Positions 44,418 through 54,432 are shown, numbered from the stretch's first letter. The stretch is 64,000 nucleotides of DNA from CAVTSA01 sp963737225 (GCA_963737225.1 CAVTSA010000004.1:735833-799832), one strand, 5' to 3'. Numbers and translations are program-made. Notes: generated by a model from the sequence alone, not told the origin.

Positions 44418-45709
44418 GGCACCGCCACGCCGACGCGAGTCCCACCGCCGGCCGGACTCTGGATGGTCAGTCCTCCGCCGAACGCGGCCAGGCGTCGCTC
44501 CATCGCCTGCAGTCCCGACCCTTCGGAGCCGCCAGCGCCGCCGATGCCGTTGTCCATCACCGTCACCTGAAGGGTGCCCCCGGTGTACCCGAACTCGACC
44601 GTCGCCCAGGTCGCGCGCGCGTGCTTGGCCACGTTCGTCAACAGCTCGGCCACGGCGAAGTACACGGCCGCCTCGATCGGGCGCTCCGGCCGTCCGGGGA
44701 GGCCGCCCGGCACGTCGACCTGGATCGGGGATTCCAGCGCCAGGGCCCGTACCGCCTCGACCACCCCTCGTTCGGTCAGGACCGGCGGGTTGATGCCCCG
44801 CACCAGGGCGCGCAGCTCGGCCAGCGCCGCCGAGGACGAGGCGCGGGTCTCACGCAGGATCGCTTTCGCGGCCTCCGGATCACGGTCGACCAGTCGCTCC
44901 GCCGCGCCGAGCTCCATGCCGAGAGCGACCAGCCGTGCCTGAGCTCCGTCGTGCAGACCTCGCTCGATGCGCTCCAGCTCGGCCGCCTGAGTCTTGGTCA
45001 GGTACGCCTGGGTCGTCAGCAGTGCTTGAACCCGCTCGTCTGAGGCCCGTTCCGGCACCACCAGCAGATGCGGACCGAGAGCCGCCGCCACCCGCCACGC
45101 GAGCGGCGCGCAGGCGATGCCGGCCAAAAGCACGACCACCGCCCACGCAAGCGATCCCCGGACCGCCAGGAGAACGCAGGCGGCGACGCCCGCCGGCATC
45201 GCCGCGGCAACCGGAAGGACCGTGAGCGCCGAGACGACCAGCCAGGCAAAATCCCAACGCCACTGAGGGTTGGACCGGCGTGAGCGCTGCCACGCCCCCA
45301 ACCGCGCCTGCCATCGCCGCTTGTCATACTCGTACCCGTTCCACCAGTAGCCGTTCGCCATCTCGGTGAGAACGACGGGGGCGTGATACCGGGTTGGGTA
45401 CTCGGTTCCCGTCCACGCTCGAAGCACGGACCGCGCGGCCTGAGTCAATGGCCGTGAGAGCAGGAAGACCTCCAACCAGACCACGACCACCGTCCACCAG
45501 CCCGCGAGCGCCCACTCCCCGGCCGCCGCCACCAGCACCACCCACGGCCCCGCGACCAGTTGATCCGACCAGGAGGTGGTGAAGCGGGAGCCGAAGAACA
45601 GCGTCGCCGCACCGATCAGCGGCCAGAGGCCGGTGAGCCCAACCAGGATCACCGACCTCCGGATTCCGACCGCCACCCCGGTCGCCCAACCCAGGGGGCG
45701 CACCATCAC
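44402..45709 (-). CDS. NarL-family sensor histidine kinase
   Basis: 435 residues. The N-terminal half has about four to six membrane spans. The dimerisation/phospho-acceptor segment is LERIERGLHDGAQARLVALG with His as the phosphorylated residue (HisKA_3). The ATPase domain has LLTNVAKHARATWATVEFGY (N box) and VMDNGIGGAGGSEGSGLQAM (G box). Signals at the membrane control the downstream regulator. The stimulus is unknown. Confidence 0.93.
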   Translation of the reverse strand: MMVRPLGWATGVAVGIRRSVILVGLTGLWPLIGAATLFFGSRFTTSWSDQLVAGPWVVLVAAAGEWALAGWWTVVVVWLEVFLLSRPLTQAARSVLRAWTGTEYPTRYHAPVVLTEMANGYWWNGYEYDKRRWQARLGAWQRSRRSNPQWRWDFAWLVVSALTVLPVAAAMPAGVAACVLLAVRGSLAWAVVVLLAGIACAPLAWRVAAALGPHLLVVPERASDERVQALLTTQAYLTKTQAAELERIERGLHDGAQARLVALGMELGAAERLVDRDPEAAKAILRETRASSSAALAELRALVRGINPPVLTERGVVEAVRALALESPIQVDVPGGLPGRPERPIEAAVYFAVAELLTNVAKHARATWATVEFGYTGGTLQVTVMDNGIGGAGGSEGSGLQAMERRLAAFGGGLTIQSPAGGGTRVGVAVPCALS

Positions 45710-45746
45710 CGCGGTCCCACCGGCATCGACTTCATCCTGCCACGGC

Positions 45747-46133
45747 TCAGCGAGGCGCGAGGATGCGTGCCGGCGGCCAGTTGACGAGCACCGCGATTCC
45801 CGCCACCGACAGTCCGGCCACGACCTGCTGGACCTTCATCCACGCCGGGAAGCCGTCAGGCAGTGCGACGAGGACGACGATGATGAGCGGGATCGCGATA
45901 GAGAGCATTCGCACCCGGATCAGCGCGCGCCGGCTTCCTTTCTGCGCCCGTACGACAGACAGATACAGGAAACCCGCACTGAGTAGGACAAACCCGTTGC
46001 GGATCCAGACAGTGCTGTTGACGAGGTGAGATTGGTCTCTCAACAGAAAGCCGATGAACAGTCCGGCAAGGCCGATGCCGAAGTATCCGAGAACGAGTGC
46101 CTTTACCGCGCCTGACCGAAGTATTGGTGCCAC
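45747..46133 (-). CDS. Hypothetical four-span membrane protein
   Basis: 128 residues with four hydrophobic segments (LVLGYFGIGLAGLFIGFLL, WIRNGFVLLSAGFLYLSVV, IAIPLIIVVLVALP, VAGLSVAGIAVLVNW). It lies 37 bases upstream of the histidine kinase on the same strand, so it may be an accessory sensor component. No family recognised. Confidence 0.6.
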   Translation of the reverse strand: MAPILRSGAVKALVLGYFGIGLAGLFIGFLLRDQSHLVNSTVWIRNGFVLLSAGFLYLSVVRAQKGSRRALIRVRMLSIAIPLIIVVLVALPDGFPAWMKVQQVVAGLSVAGIAVLVNWPPARILAPR

Positions 46134-46527
46134 CGAGACGCTCCTCCTTGACTGACACCGCTCTGAGAGGTGGCGGTGACACCAATGACGCTAACCCCGT
46201 ACGGCGATCTCCACTATCCGTGTAGACCCCGATCACCGGTGGGGCTGGGCCCACTCTTTTCGCGCGTCCGGCCTGACCACGCCCGGACCCACCTGATGGC
46301 GGGCGGCGGCGGCGATGCCGCGGCGGACAGCTTCGCGACCGGCGGCGGCGAGACCCGGCCGGCCGCGCCGCGATGCCGACGCGATCACTATCGAGGTCCG
46401 CGCCTGGCAGCCGGCCGGATCGGAAGTGGACGGCGCCGGATTCTGGGGTTACTATCCCGTCACCGGGAGGGGAGCAGGGGCTTCGGGCCATCCCTCCCCC
46501 CAGCGTGAGTAAACGGGGGTACTGCCA
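46134..46527. other. Divergent intergenic region
   Basis: No gene seen. It carries the promoters of the leftward membrane protein/kinase group and of the S53 peptidase; GGGGGT precedes the peptidase start. Confidence 0.45.
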
Positions 46528-48483
46528 TTGTTCCGTAGAGTCACTGCCGCGATCGTTTCGATCGGTGCGGTCGTCGCGCTGGGCTGCTGGCCCGCCGTGG
46601 CCTTGGCCGAGCCCACGCCGACACCCTCGCCGTCGCCGAGCGCCACGCCGGCCCCGACGCCGACGCCCAGCCCGAGCACGACGCCGAGTGCAGCTCCGTC
46701 ACCGGCCGCCACGCCCGCGCCGGCCCCGACCGGCACCAGCCCCTCCTCGCCGCCGCGGGTCCGTGAGGAGGTCACCAACGCCTTCTACCAGTCGATCCTG
46801 AACGACGTCAAGAGCGGTCAGAAGCTGAATCTTCACGAGACCGACGTTCTGGACTACGGAGTCGCCTCGCTCTGGAAGCAGGGCATCGACGGTGCCGGCA
46901 CCACGGTCGCGATCCTGCTCTCCAGCCCCGATCCGCAGCTGCCCCAGGTGATCTCGCAGTACAGCACCAGCCTGGGTCTACCTCAGCCCGTGATCACCAT
47001 GACGCAGTTCCCGGCGTCCAACCCGCCGGCTACGGGCTGCTCCTTCGAGCAGGCCTGCTCGCCCGGTGAGGACCGGCTGGACGCCGAGTCGATTCACACC
47101 ATGGCCCCGTACGCGAAGCTCCTGTTCGTCTACACGCCGGTGCCGGAGACGCTGGGCATCCAGGGCTGGCCACAGCTCGGGCAGGCCATCGAGTACGTGT
47201 CCAGCAACCACCTGGCCGACGTCATCACGATCAGCGAAGGCGACGCGGAAGCCAGCTTCAACCCCGACCCCTCCGATCCTGGAGCCAGCGCGGCGGCCGA
47301 GATCCACTCCCTCGACCCGGCGCTGCTGACGGCGGCCGCGAACAATGTGCCGCTGCTCTTCGCCTCCGGCGACTGCGGGACGACGCAGGTCACGCTCCTC
47401 AACGAGCAGACCCAGTGCTGGCCGAACACCCCGCAGTCTGCCGGGCACCCGGTGGACAGCCCCTGGGTCACGTCAGTGGGGGGCACCATCCCCAACCCCG
47501 GGGTCTCGACCCCGGGCGGACGGACCGCCCCGGACACCCTCTGGAACACCTGCTCGGCGACGGCGTGCGGAAACGGCAGCTCGGTCGGTTACAACTGGGA
47601 CGCCAGCGGCGCCGGAGTGTCGACCTCCTACTCCAAGCCCTCCTACCAGCAGGACGTGCCGTCGCTCGACGGAGCGAGCGGTAGGTCTGAGCCCGACCTC
47701 ACGATGGACGGCAGGGACGGGACCTCGCAGGCGTCTCCCACGCTGGCCGGAGTTCTCGCCCTTGCCACGCAGTACCACCACGGCACGTTGGGCACCATCA
47801 ACCCCGCGCTCTACAAGCTTGGGCCGGAAGGGCCCGCTGCGGGCATCATCCCCCTGCAGCCGGGCGGCAACAACGGGATCGACGGTCTCGCGGGATTCAC
47901 CGTCGGCCCCAGCGCCTTCAACACCGCCGACGGCTGGGGCACGATCTGGGCTCCCGCCTTCGTTCCCGCGCTTTCGCGCACGGTGAACTTCGAGCCCACT
48001 TTCCTGGCGCGGTCCGAGCTGCTGAAGCTGCAGTCGAACACGCAGGTCTCCGATCCCCCCGGTGCCACCGTATCGATCGCGGGCCACGGGTTCGTCCCCG
48101 GTCGGATGCCCAACGGCTCCAGCATGCTGATCGGGTTCGGGTTCTACCCGACGCTGCCGGGCGACCCGCTGATTCCGGCCCCCAACTGTCCGATGGGCGA
48201 ATCGCCGGGCCCATCGCCGACCGCCACTTGTGTCGCGGTGCTGACTGGCACCGAGACCACCCCGGGGCAGCCCTGGGACACGGTTTCGGCCACGCTCTAC
48301 TCGCTGCACAGCAATCCGCTCTCGACCCCGGTGACCGTGTCCGCGCCGGACGCTGACGGCCACGTCACCGCCGCCTTCTCATCAAGGGGCCTCCCGCCCG
48401 GCTTCTACTACGTGAAGATCCAGGGCGACGACCTCACCCAGTACGCCTGGGTCCTCGTGCGGTCCCCCCGAGGGGGCGGCTGA
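46528..48483 (+). CDS. Secreted S53 (sedolisin/kumamolisin-like) serine-carboxyl peptidase
   Basis: 651 residues from a TTG start. The signal peptide ends about VALA(27). Residues 28-76 are a Pro/Thr/Ser repeat linker. The catalytic domain shows the sedolisin Glu/Asp pair in EDRLDAESI (E181, D185), the oxyanion Asp in FASGDCG (D282) and the nucleophile Ser in DGTSQASP (S400). The large N-terminal activation domain of pro-kumamolisin is absent; only ~40 residues precede the core. The C-terminal ~170 residues form a separate beta-rich domain. S53 enzymes act at acidic pH, implying an acid habitat or niche. Confidence 0.87.
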   Translation: MFRRVTAAIVSIGAVVALGCWPAVALAEPTPTPSPSPSATPAPTPTPSPSTTPSAAPSPAATPAPAPTGTSPSSPPRVREEVTNAFYQSILNDVKSGQKLNLHETDVLDYGVASLWKQGIDGAGTTVAILLSSPDPQLPQVISQYSTSLGLPQPVITMTQFPASNPPATGCSFEQACSPGEDRLDAESIHTMAPYAKLLFVYTPVPETLGIQGWPQLGQAIEYVSSNHLADVITISEGDAEASFNPDPSDPGASAAAEIHSLDPALLTAAANNVPLLFASGDCGTTQVTLLNEQTQCWPNTPQSAGHPVDSPWVTSVGGTIPNPGVSTPGGRTAPDTLWNTCSATACGNGSSVGYNWDASGAGVSTSYSKPSYQQDVPSLDGASGRSEPDLTMDGRDGTSQASPTLAGVLALATQYHHGTLGTINPALYKLGPEGPAAGIIPLQPGGNNGIDGLAGFTVGPSAFNTADGWGTIWAPAFVPALSRTVNFEPTFLARSELLKLQSNTQVSDPPGATVSIAGHGFVPGRMPNGSSMLIGFGFYPTLPGDPLIPAPNCPMGESPGPSPTATCVAVLTGTETTPGQPWDTVSATLYSLHSNPLSTPVTVSAPDADGHVTAAFSSRGLPPGFYYVKIQGDDLTQYAWVLVRSPRGGG

Positions 48484-48514
48484 CGGGCCCGGGTTCGCTG
48501 ACAGAAACCATTCG

Positions 48515-48546
48515 AAGGGGTCCGGCCCGAGGGCCGGGCCCCTTCT
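48515..48546. terminator. Bidirectional terminator
   Basis: AAGGGGTCCGGCCC and its complement GGCCGGGCCCCTT form a strong GC stem with a GAG loop, flanked by A- and T-rich ends. It serves the S53 peptidase and the convergent deacetylase. Confidence 0.75.
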
Positions 48547-48547
48547 C

Positions 48548-49255
48548 TCACACCTTGTAACGCCGGAACAGCACGGCTGCGTCACAGCCCGCCGCGATGC
48601 CGCCGAACTGCGCCATCTCGCGCAGGAAGCGGTCGGGATCGAAGTCGGTTCCGAGGCCGTCCAGGTACTGGCGGTGCTCCTTCAGGGAGGCGACGCCGCG
48701 GTGGATCGTGGAGCCGACGTCGACGAAGTGCGTCGGGTCCTCCACCCCGGTCACGTAGACCGCGTGGATGCCCGCCCAGCGAGCACCGAGCTCGGGCCAG
48801 ACCCAGGTGTTGGCGGCGTCCCGGCAGGCGTCGAGCGTCGCCTCACCCACCGCGCGGTGGTCGGAGTGGTTGACCGCCCCGCTCTCTCCCCAGCTGAGCG
48901 CGAAGTTCATCGTGACGACGATGTCCGGGTGGAGCTCGCGGAACGCTCCTGCGATCGCCCGCCGGAGGGCGAGCCCGGGCTCCAGGAGTCCGTCGGGAAG
49001 GCCCAGGAAGCGGACAGTCCCCACCCCTACCTGGGCGGCGCTGGAGCGCTCCTCCTCCTCGCGAAGGGGGCGAACCCGGGCCGGCTCGAGTCCTTCGATC
49101 CCGGCTTCACCGGAGGTGACCATCACGTACGCGACGTCCTTCCCCTGATCGGTCCAGCGCGCCACCGCGCTCGCAGCGCCGTACTCCAGGTCGTCGGGGT
49201 GGGCGACCACGCACGCCGCTCGCTGCCAGTCTTCCGGAAAGGGTTGGAGGGCCAT
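48548..49255 (-). CDS. PIG-L/LmbE family deacetylase
   Basis: 235 residues. Zinc-binding motif VVAHPDDLEYG near the N-terminus, GLPDGLLEP, and NHSDHRAVGEATLDAC with the second metal His. This family deacetylates N-acetyl sugars, including mycothiol and bacillithiol precursors. The substrate cannot be chosen from this sequence. Monocistronic. Confidence 0.9.
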   Translation of the reverse strand: MALQPFPEDWQRAACVVAHPDDLEYGAASAVARWTDQGKDVAYVMVTSGEAGIEGLEPARVRPLREEEERSSAAQVGVGTVRFLGLPDGLLEPGLALRRAIAGAFRELHPDIVVTMNFALSWGESGAVNHSDHRAVGEATLDACRDAANTWVWPELGARWAGIHAVYVTGVEDPTHFVDVGSTIHRGVASLKEHRQYLDGLGTDFDPDRFLREMAQFGGIAAGCDAAVLFRRYKV

Positions 49256-49422
49256 ACCGGAACCCTACCCTCCGGGACGTGCCCTCAGGGTGTCTGCACC
49301 ACGAGGCAGCTGCCGCTGCCCGAGGGGACCAGCTTCCCCCAGTCCGGTCGCGCGTCCTACCCGGAGCCGGGCGGCACGCCGCGCAGACCGTCCCCCGGCG
49401 CCCACTAGAATGGATGGCCCGC

Positions 49423-49498
49423 GCCGAGGTAGCTCAGTAGGTAGAGCACACGACTGAAAATCGTGGTGTCGTCAGTTCGATTCTGACCCTCGGCACCA
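49423..49498 (+). tRNA. tRNA-Phe (anticodon GAA)
   Basis: 76 bases with CCA. Acceptor GCCGAGG/CCTCGGC, anticodon loop CTGAAAATC, T-loop GTTCGATTC. The integrase relic of element 2 begins 115 bases beyond its 3' end, so it is the likely insertion target. Confidence 0.95.
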
Positions 49499-49612
49499 AC
49501 CCCTCCTTTGCACCGATTCTCAATTCGGATGCACCGGCGCGTACCCATTCCGATGTATATTCCACGCATTCTCACCGGGTAGCGTCAGGTCTCCTTCAGC
49601 GAGGATTTAGCC

Positions 49613-50528
49613 GTGGATCTCTCCCAGGCGATCGATGATTTCCAGGTCTACTGCCGGGTGCGGCGCCAGCTCAGCCCCCGCACCACGAAGAACTAGTACG
49701 GGTATCCACTCCGGCGGATTTTCCTGCCCTGGTGCTTGGAGCGTTCGGTCACCGAACTTGGCGAGCTCACGCCTGATGTCGTCGACGCCTTCACGCTCGC
49801 CTTAGAGGAGCGCCGCACCCGCACCGGAGACCTGCTGCACGTCGCCTCACGCCTCGCCTACCTGAAGGCTCTGCGGCACTTCCTCACCTGGGCGAAAGAC
49901 CACGGCGGCGAGGTGGCGCCCGAGCACGTGGGCTTGCCGCGCCTGCGCCGGGTGAACAAGGATGTCCTCAGCGAGGAGGAGATGCGAACCCTTGAGGACG
50001 CCGCCCGCACTGAGCGCGACAAGATCTTGGTTCGGCTCATGGTGGAGACCGGCGCCCGCATCGGCGAGGTCACCAACCTGCGCGTGGAGGACGTCGTTGA
50101 GCGCGACCACCGCTACTACTTCGTCACCGTCAGCGGCAAGACCGGGCGCCGCCAGCCGCCGATCTCCGCCCAGCTCTACCGCCGTATGAAGGCGTACGCC
50201 GCTGGCAAATCCGGCCGGCCCCGCACGCGCGATCCTCACCTCTTCATCGCCGAGCGCCGCCGGCCAGGCGGTGAGCACGAGCCGCTGACCGACAAAGGCA
50301 TCTACCACGCAATCCGGGATGCAGCAGAACGCGCCGAGTTGGACCACTCGCGTATCCATCCCCATCTGCTACGCGCTTCGGCGATCACCCGAATGTGCTC
50401 CAGGGGGATGCATCCGGCGCTGGTGTCCACGATTACCGGCGTCAGCGTCGCGGTGATCGCCCAACACTATTCCTTCCCCCACCGCGGGCCAGCAGTGGGA
50501 AGCAGCCATGAAGGCACTGATGGACTAG
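49613..50528 (+). pseudogene. Tyrosine integrase with in-frame TAG and 3' frameshift
   Basis: From GTG 49613 the frame gives VDLSQAIDDFQVYCRVRRQL ... RTTKN, a TAG stop (49694-49696), then resumes YGYPLRRIFLPWCLERSVTE in the same frame. The catalytic region is present: Arg in VETGARIGEVTNL, H-x-x-R in HPHLLRASAI and the nucleophile Tyr in IAQHYSF. After the Tyr a shift near 50475 moves the natural end TAGQQWEAAMKALMD into another frame. The gene therefore has two lesions. A product from a TTG at 49736 would lack the DNA-binding N-terminus. Confidence 0.8.
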
Positions 50529-50548
50529 CCCTGCCGCGCTCTAATCGC

Positions 50549-50788
50549 TCAACTAGCCCGCAGGGACCAGGCGTTGCCTCCCTCAACAAGGTCGATCAAC
50601 TCAGGCACGGGCGCATGCCGCCGAAAGGCCTCCACGAGCTGGAGCGCCGTCAGCCCTCGTACCGGCATGCCTCGCATCGCCCGAGAGACCGTCGCCACGC
50701 TGACACCCGCTTCGCGGGCCACCTTCTCCATGCTCCAGCCACGAATCGCCACCTGGTACTGCAGTTCGCTCGACGAGATACGGATCAT
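50549..50788 (-). CDS. Small helix-turn-helix protein (excisionase-like)
   Basis: 79 residues from MIRISSSELQYQVAIRGWSM. A LacI/XRE-like HTH: WSMEKVAREAGVSVATVSRA, then MRGMPVRGLTALQLVEAFRR. It could be the element's excisionase or copy-control repressor. It lies between the replication initiator and the convergent integrase. Start chosen to exclude a basic, non-conserved extension. Confidence 0.7.
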   Translation of the reverse strand: MIRISSSELQYQVAIRGWSMEKVAREAGVSVATVSRAMRGMPVRGLTALQLVEAFRRHAPVPELIDLVEGGNAWSLRAS

Positions 50789-50828
50789 CCGTTCCCTCCT
50801 TGCCAGCCAGGACGAGCGTAAGAAACAC

Positions 50829-51935
50829 TCACGACGCCTCATCTTCTGCCGACGCAGCCGGATCGAGCCAGCTGGTCACGCTCAGGCGGCGGGCCCGCTT
50901 GCGGGCCACCTCGGACTCGAACGTCAGCCCCTTCTCGGCGAGATAGCGAGGGATCAGCGTGCCGATGTCCGTCATCGCGTGGTCCCGCCGATCGCAGCCC
51001 CGTGCTGCGGCCAGCGAGGTCGCGTACCCCTGGATCCCCTGGAGCAGCTTCAACTCCGACGCCTGCTCGATCCGACGCCGAACCACCCCGGTCATCGTGG
51101 GAGCGATTCTTACCTCCCGGACCTCCTCCCACGCCGGGTCGACCGGCCAACGCCGACGCCTCGGGTCCCCAGTTGGAAGTCGGAGCGAGAGCCACTTGAC
51201 CGTCCCGTAGTGCCACAGGTCCTGCACCGACGCGATCACCTCGTCCACGGTCTTCGTCTGGAAGTCGGCGAGCGCCGCACGGCGGAACTGGAACTCCTCA
51301 CGCCACACGGGCGAACCCGGGTCGAAGTTCTCGCCCCACAGATCGGGCAGCCAGCTCACCCCGTGCTTCCGGATCTCCGCCGTCTTGTCGTAGATCCGCG
51401 CCACCAGGGCGTCCCTGCCGAACATGAAGCCTGACAAACGAGAGCCCGACTGGAACACCTGACGGTTGTCCTCGAACGCCCTCCGGTGCCGACCGTACCC
51501 GACGAAGCGATCCAGATCCGCCGTCCGCAGATGCCAGCCCTGCAAGTCCGCGTGCAGGTCGATCCGCGACACCCCCTCTTTGAACGGCCCCGCGAAGAGG
51601 TCGAGACGGAGCAGCCGCTCCACCTGGTCCAACGCCGCATCGATCCCCATCGAGTGAAGGAACGGCGAGTGCAGTTCCACGAGCGCCTCCGGAAACCTCG
51701 TCGAGCGGCCCATGACCAGCTCGTAGTCCGGCGACGACAGCCAGTACGTGTACCCCCGCCGGCCGTATGGCCGGCACGCGAAGGCCTCCTCGGTCACCGG
51801 GAACGACAGGAGCTCCGCCTCCTCCTTATCCTGAGCACGCCGCTGCACCTCCGCCAGCAGGTCCCAGACCGACTCCCGGACCGTCCCACGAATCGACAGG
51901 TTCAGCGTGTCATCACCACTCGCAAGTAGTCTCAT
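50829..51935 (-). CDS. Replication initiation factor (Rep_trans-like)
   Basis: 368 residues. The conserved blocks of this family are visible: VSRIDLHADLQGW (metal/catalytic region) and ALVARIYDKTAEIRKHGVSW with the presumed nicking Tyr, then WREEFQFRRAALADF. It would nick the element origin and start rolling-circle replication. It lies downstream of the translocase gene. Element 1 has no detectable counterpart. Confidence 0.8.
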   Translation of the reverse strand: MRLLASGDDTLNLSIRGTVRESVWDLLAEVQRRAQDKEEAELLSFPVTEEAFACRPYGRRGYTYWLSSPDYELVMGRSTRFPEALVELHSPFLHSMGIDAALDQVERLLRLDLFAGPFKEGVSRIDLHADLQGWHLRTADLDRFVGYGRHRRAFEDNRQVFQSGSRLSGFMFGRDALVARIYDKTAEIRKHGVSWLPDLWGENFDPGSPVWREEFQFRRAALADFQTKTVDEVIASVQDLWHYGTVKWLSLRLPTGDPRRRRWPVDPAWEEVREVRIAPTMTGVVRRRIEQASELKLLQGIQGYATSLAAARGCDRRDHAMTDIGTLIPRYLAEKGLTFESEVARKRARRLSVTSWLDPAASAEDEAS

Positions 51936-52016
51936 CGCACCACCTCAGCGACATATCGCAAGGACAGATAGGGCACGGTGATACACGCCCCGTGCGTGCC
52001 CTCGGGGTCCACGCGT

Positions 52017-53496
52017 TCACGCTGCATCGGCATCGTCCTCGACCCGCTCCGGCGCGACCTGCTCTAGCGATGCGTGGAGGCCCGCCAGGACCGCCTGGGC
52101 TCTCCCATGCTCGCCGGCAGCCGCCCCTTCACTCCTGTCTTCGCCCCGTGCCGGGGCGGCCTCCGGCGAGGGCAGCACCGGCTTCGTCCGGGCCGCCTCG
52201 TCGAGCAAATCCCCCGGGTCACGCACGAGCTCGGAGGTGCCCTCGCAGACCCGCGCTACGTCCTCGTCGCTCACGTACGGAGTCCGCACCCGCACGAACC
52301 CCGGCCGCCCCTGGACCACCCTCGAGGCCACGCCCACGTAGGCCGGATCCTGGAGCGCCACCGGGTTCGCCTCCGGGTACTGCCGGATATCCGCCCCGAG
52401 CGCCGCCACGGCGGCCTCATCGGTCCTCTGCGCGAAGCTGAGCGCCACCGGGCACACGTCCCGGATGGCGGTCGGGATCGCGTCACCGGTGGACTTCTGG
52501 GTCGCGAGCAGGGTGACCATGCCGACCGAGCGCCCCTTCTTCACCAGTTCCTCGACCAGGCGGCGGTTCTCGGCCGCCAGGGGCACGAGCTCCTTGTCCC
52601 CCTTGACCTCCGCGAAGAACGTGTGGGCTTCGTCGATCACCAGCACCACCAGCGGCCAGCTCGGCGACGGCCCAACATGCCACATGTTCTTGACGCCGAG
52701 CACCGCCCGCATCAGCTGCGAGCGCCGCCGCCGAACCTCGTTGACGCGCTTGAAGAGCCGGTTCGCCTCATGGAGGTCGTCACCGCACATCGCGAAGAAT
52801 CGGCCGGCCAAGTCCTCGTAGTCCGCCCTGCCCTTACCGTCGACCACAGCGAGCTGCACCGCCGGTGAGGGGGCGAGGCTCGCGATGAAACGGTTGAGCA
52901 CGCTTGTCTTGCCGTAGCCGGGCAGACCGGCGATGCTCACCCCGGAGACGTTGCTCACCTGCAACCCCACCGGCTCGGCGTACTCGTCGCGGCCGATGTC
53001 CCAGCGCTCGAGGTGGGCCGGGGCCAGCCCGGAGGGCATGTGCGAGAACGGCTCTGTCAGCGGATCGCGCCGGACCGCCCGGATGCTCAGACGGCCCGGC
53101 TCAGGCTGCGTCACGGCGATGCGCACGCAGCCCCACGCGTTCGCCAGGTGGTCGGCCACCTTGACCCACTCCGCCCGACCGACCCTGGGCAGAGTCCTCG
53201 CCGTGACCCTCACCCCGTACTCGTCAGCCCGCACCCGGAGGCGCGGCACGAGCACCGGCGGCCGAGACCTCTTACCCTCCCGCTCCCGGCGGCCCAGGAA
53301 CACCCACAGAAGGCCCGGCGCGGGGTCGAACCGCGACCAGGCCCAGCATGCGGCTCAGGCGATGCCACCGCCACCGGATCAGCCATGCCTGCAACAGCGA
53401 CCGCCGCGTCTCGCGGTCCGCCCGCACGTAGCGGATGACCGGCACCGCAACGACCACGGCCAGGACGACCACCGCCAGCACCAGGCCCGCGCGCAT
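52017..53496 (-). pseudogene. TraB/FtsK-like DNA translocase with N-terminal frameshift
   Basis: The N-terminal membrane part MRAGLVLAVVVLAVVVAVPV ... LSRMLGLVAV starts at 53496 (ATGA overlap). It is separated by a one-base insertion near 53325 (GCGGTTCGACC versus GCGGTCGATCC in element 1) from the body. The body, 429 codons, is intact: AGLPGYGKTSVLNRF (P-loop), LVVLVIDEAHTFFAEVKG (Walker B), LLATQKSTGDAIPTAIRD and VSDEDVARVCEGTSELVRDP. A GTG at 53303 might still translate the body alone, without the membrane anchor. Double-stranded DNA transfer is the family role. Confidence 0.8.
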
Positions 53497-53849
53497 CACC
53501 CGCCGCCGAGGTGGGCAAACAGCTGGTTCCCACCGTTCAGCACGTCGGCCGTCAACGCCGCGCTGTGCTCCCCCAGCCACGCGACGATGGTCGAGAACCC
53601 CTCCGCGCCGATCGCGAGCAGGATCGCGCCGACGAGCATCGGTCGCGCGTGGTGCCGGGTGAACGGGATGCAGAGCAGGATCAGGGCCGCGATCCCGGAC
53701 ACCACCGCCACCTTGGGCGCGATCGCCAGCAGCACCGAGGTCACCTCGTCGAGCGCGCTGCCGGCCATCGCACCGAGCGCCGGCCGCGACGCGAAGATCA
53801 GGAAGAACGCCACGATCCCGATCAGCAGGCCTTCGCCTCTCTTGTCCAT
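53496..53849 (-). CDS. Small membrane protein of the transfer module
   Basis: 117 residues, MDKRGEGLLIGIVAFFLIFA onward, three hydrophobic segments, RHHARP loop. It is about 90% identical by eye to the element 1 protein at 18835-19188. ATGA overlap with the translocase gene in both elements argues for joint translation. Confidence 0.75.
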   Translation of the reverse strand: MDKRGEGLLIGIVAFFLIFASRPALGAMAGSALDEVTSVLLAIAPKVAVVSGIAALILLCIPFTRHHARPMLVGAILLAIGAEGFSTIVAWLGEHSAALTADVLNGGNQLFAHLGGG

Positions 53850-53868
53850 TGCTCGCAGCCTCCCCCGC

Positions 53869-54234
53869 TCACGCAGCCCGCTTGCCCGACCGGGGCTCAG
53901 CGGGTTCCTCCGGTGCCGCCGCAGGTCGAGCCGACAGAATCTCCACCTGCTCGGCCACGACCTTCATCCGCCGTCGCCTGGTGCCGTCCTTGGCCTCGTA
54001 CTCCTCGCTCCGCAGATGGCCGGTGATAGCGATCTTCGAGCCCTTGGCGGCGCTCTGAGCCACCTTCACCGCCTCGTCGCCCCAGACCGTGACGCCGCCC
54101 CAGTTGGTGCGCTTGCCGTCGTCCCACGCGACCCACAGGTCACAGACCGGGCGGCCCTGTTCGCCCACGTGCCGAAGCTCGGGGTCCCGGCCCAACCTCG
54201 CCTCCGAAATCGTCACCGTGCTCCCGTTCGCCAT
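53869..54234 (-). CDS. ssb: Single-stranded DNA-binding protein
   Basis: 121 residues, OB-fold: TVTISEARLGRDPELRHVGE, VCDLWVAWDDGKRTNWGGVT, GSKIAITGHLRSEEYEAKDG. The C-terminus is Pro/Ala-rich and basic, not the acidic tip of the chromosomal SSB. It has a different sequence from the element 1 SSB although it occupies the same slot, suggesting modular replacement. Confidence 0.82.
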   Translation of the reverse strand: MANGSTVTISEARLGRDPELRHVGEQGRPVCDLWVAWDDGKRTNWGGVTVWGDEAVKVAQSAAKGSKIAITGHLRSEEYEAKDGTRRRRMKVVAEQVEILSARPAAAPEEPAEPRSGKRAA

Positions 54235-54258
54235 TGCTCACTCCTTCGCCGTCCCCGT

Positions 54259-54432
54259 CTATGCGAGGACGACTTCTCCCCCGACCAGGCGGACCCGATC
54301 GACCAGGAAATTCCGGCTTTCGTAGACCGACAGGTCGTCCTCGACCCAGTGCGTGTCGGGACAGATCCCCGCCGCCACCGGGTAGCTCTGCGGCATCCTT
54401 TCGAGTGCCGCGATCACGTCCTCGACGGTCAT
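54259..54432 (-). CDS. Hypothetical small element protein
   Basis: 57 residues from MTVEDVIAALERMPQSYPVA, the ATG overlapping the upstream stop (ATGA). Acidic, with a single Cys (AGICPDTHWVEDD). No family recognised; co-transcribed with ssb and the preceding gene. Confidence 0.55.
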   Translation of the reverse strand: MTVEDVIAALERMPQSYPVAAGICPDTHWVEDDLSVYESRNFLVDRVRLVGGEVVLA

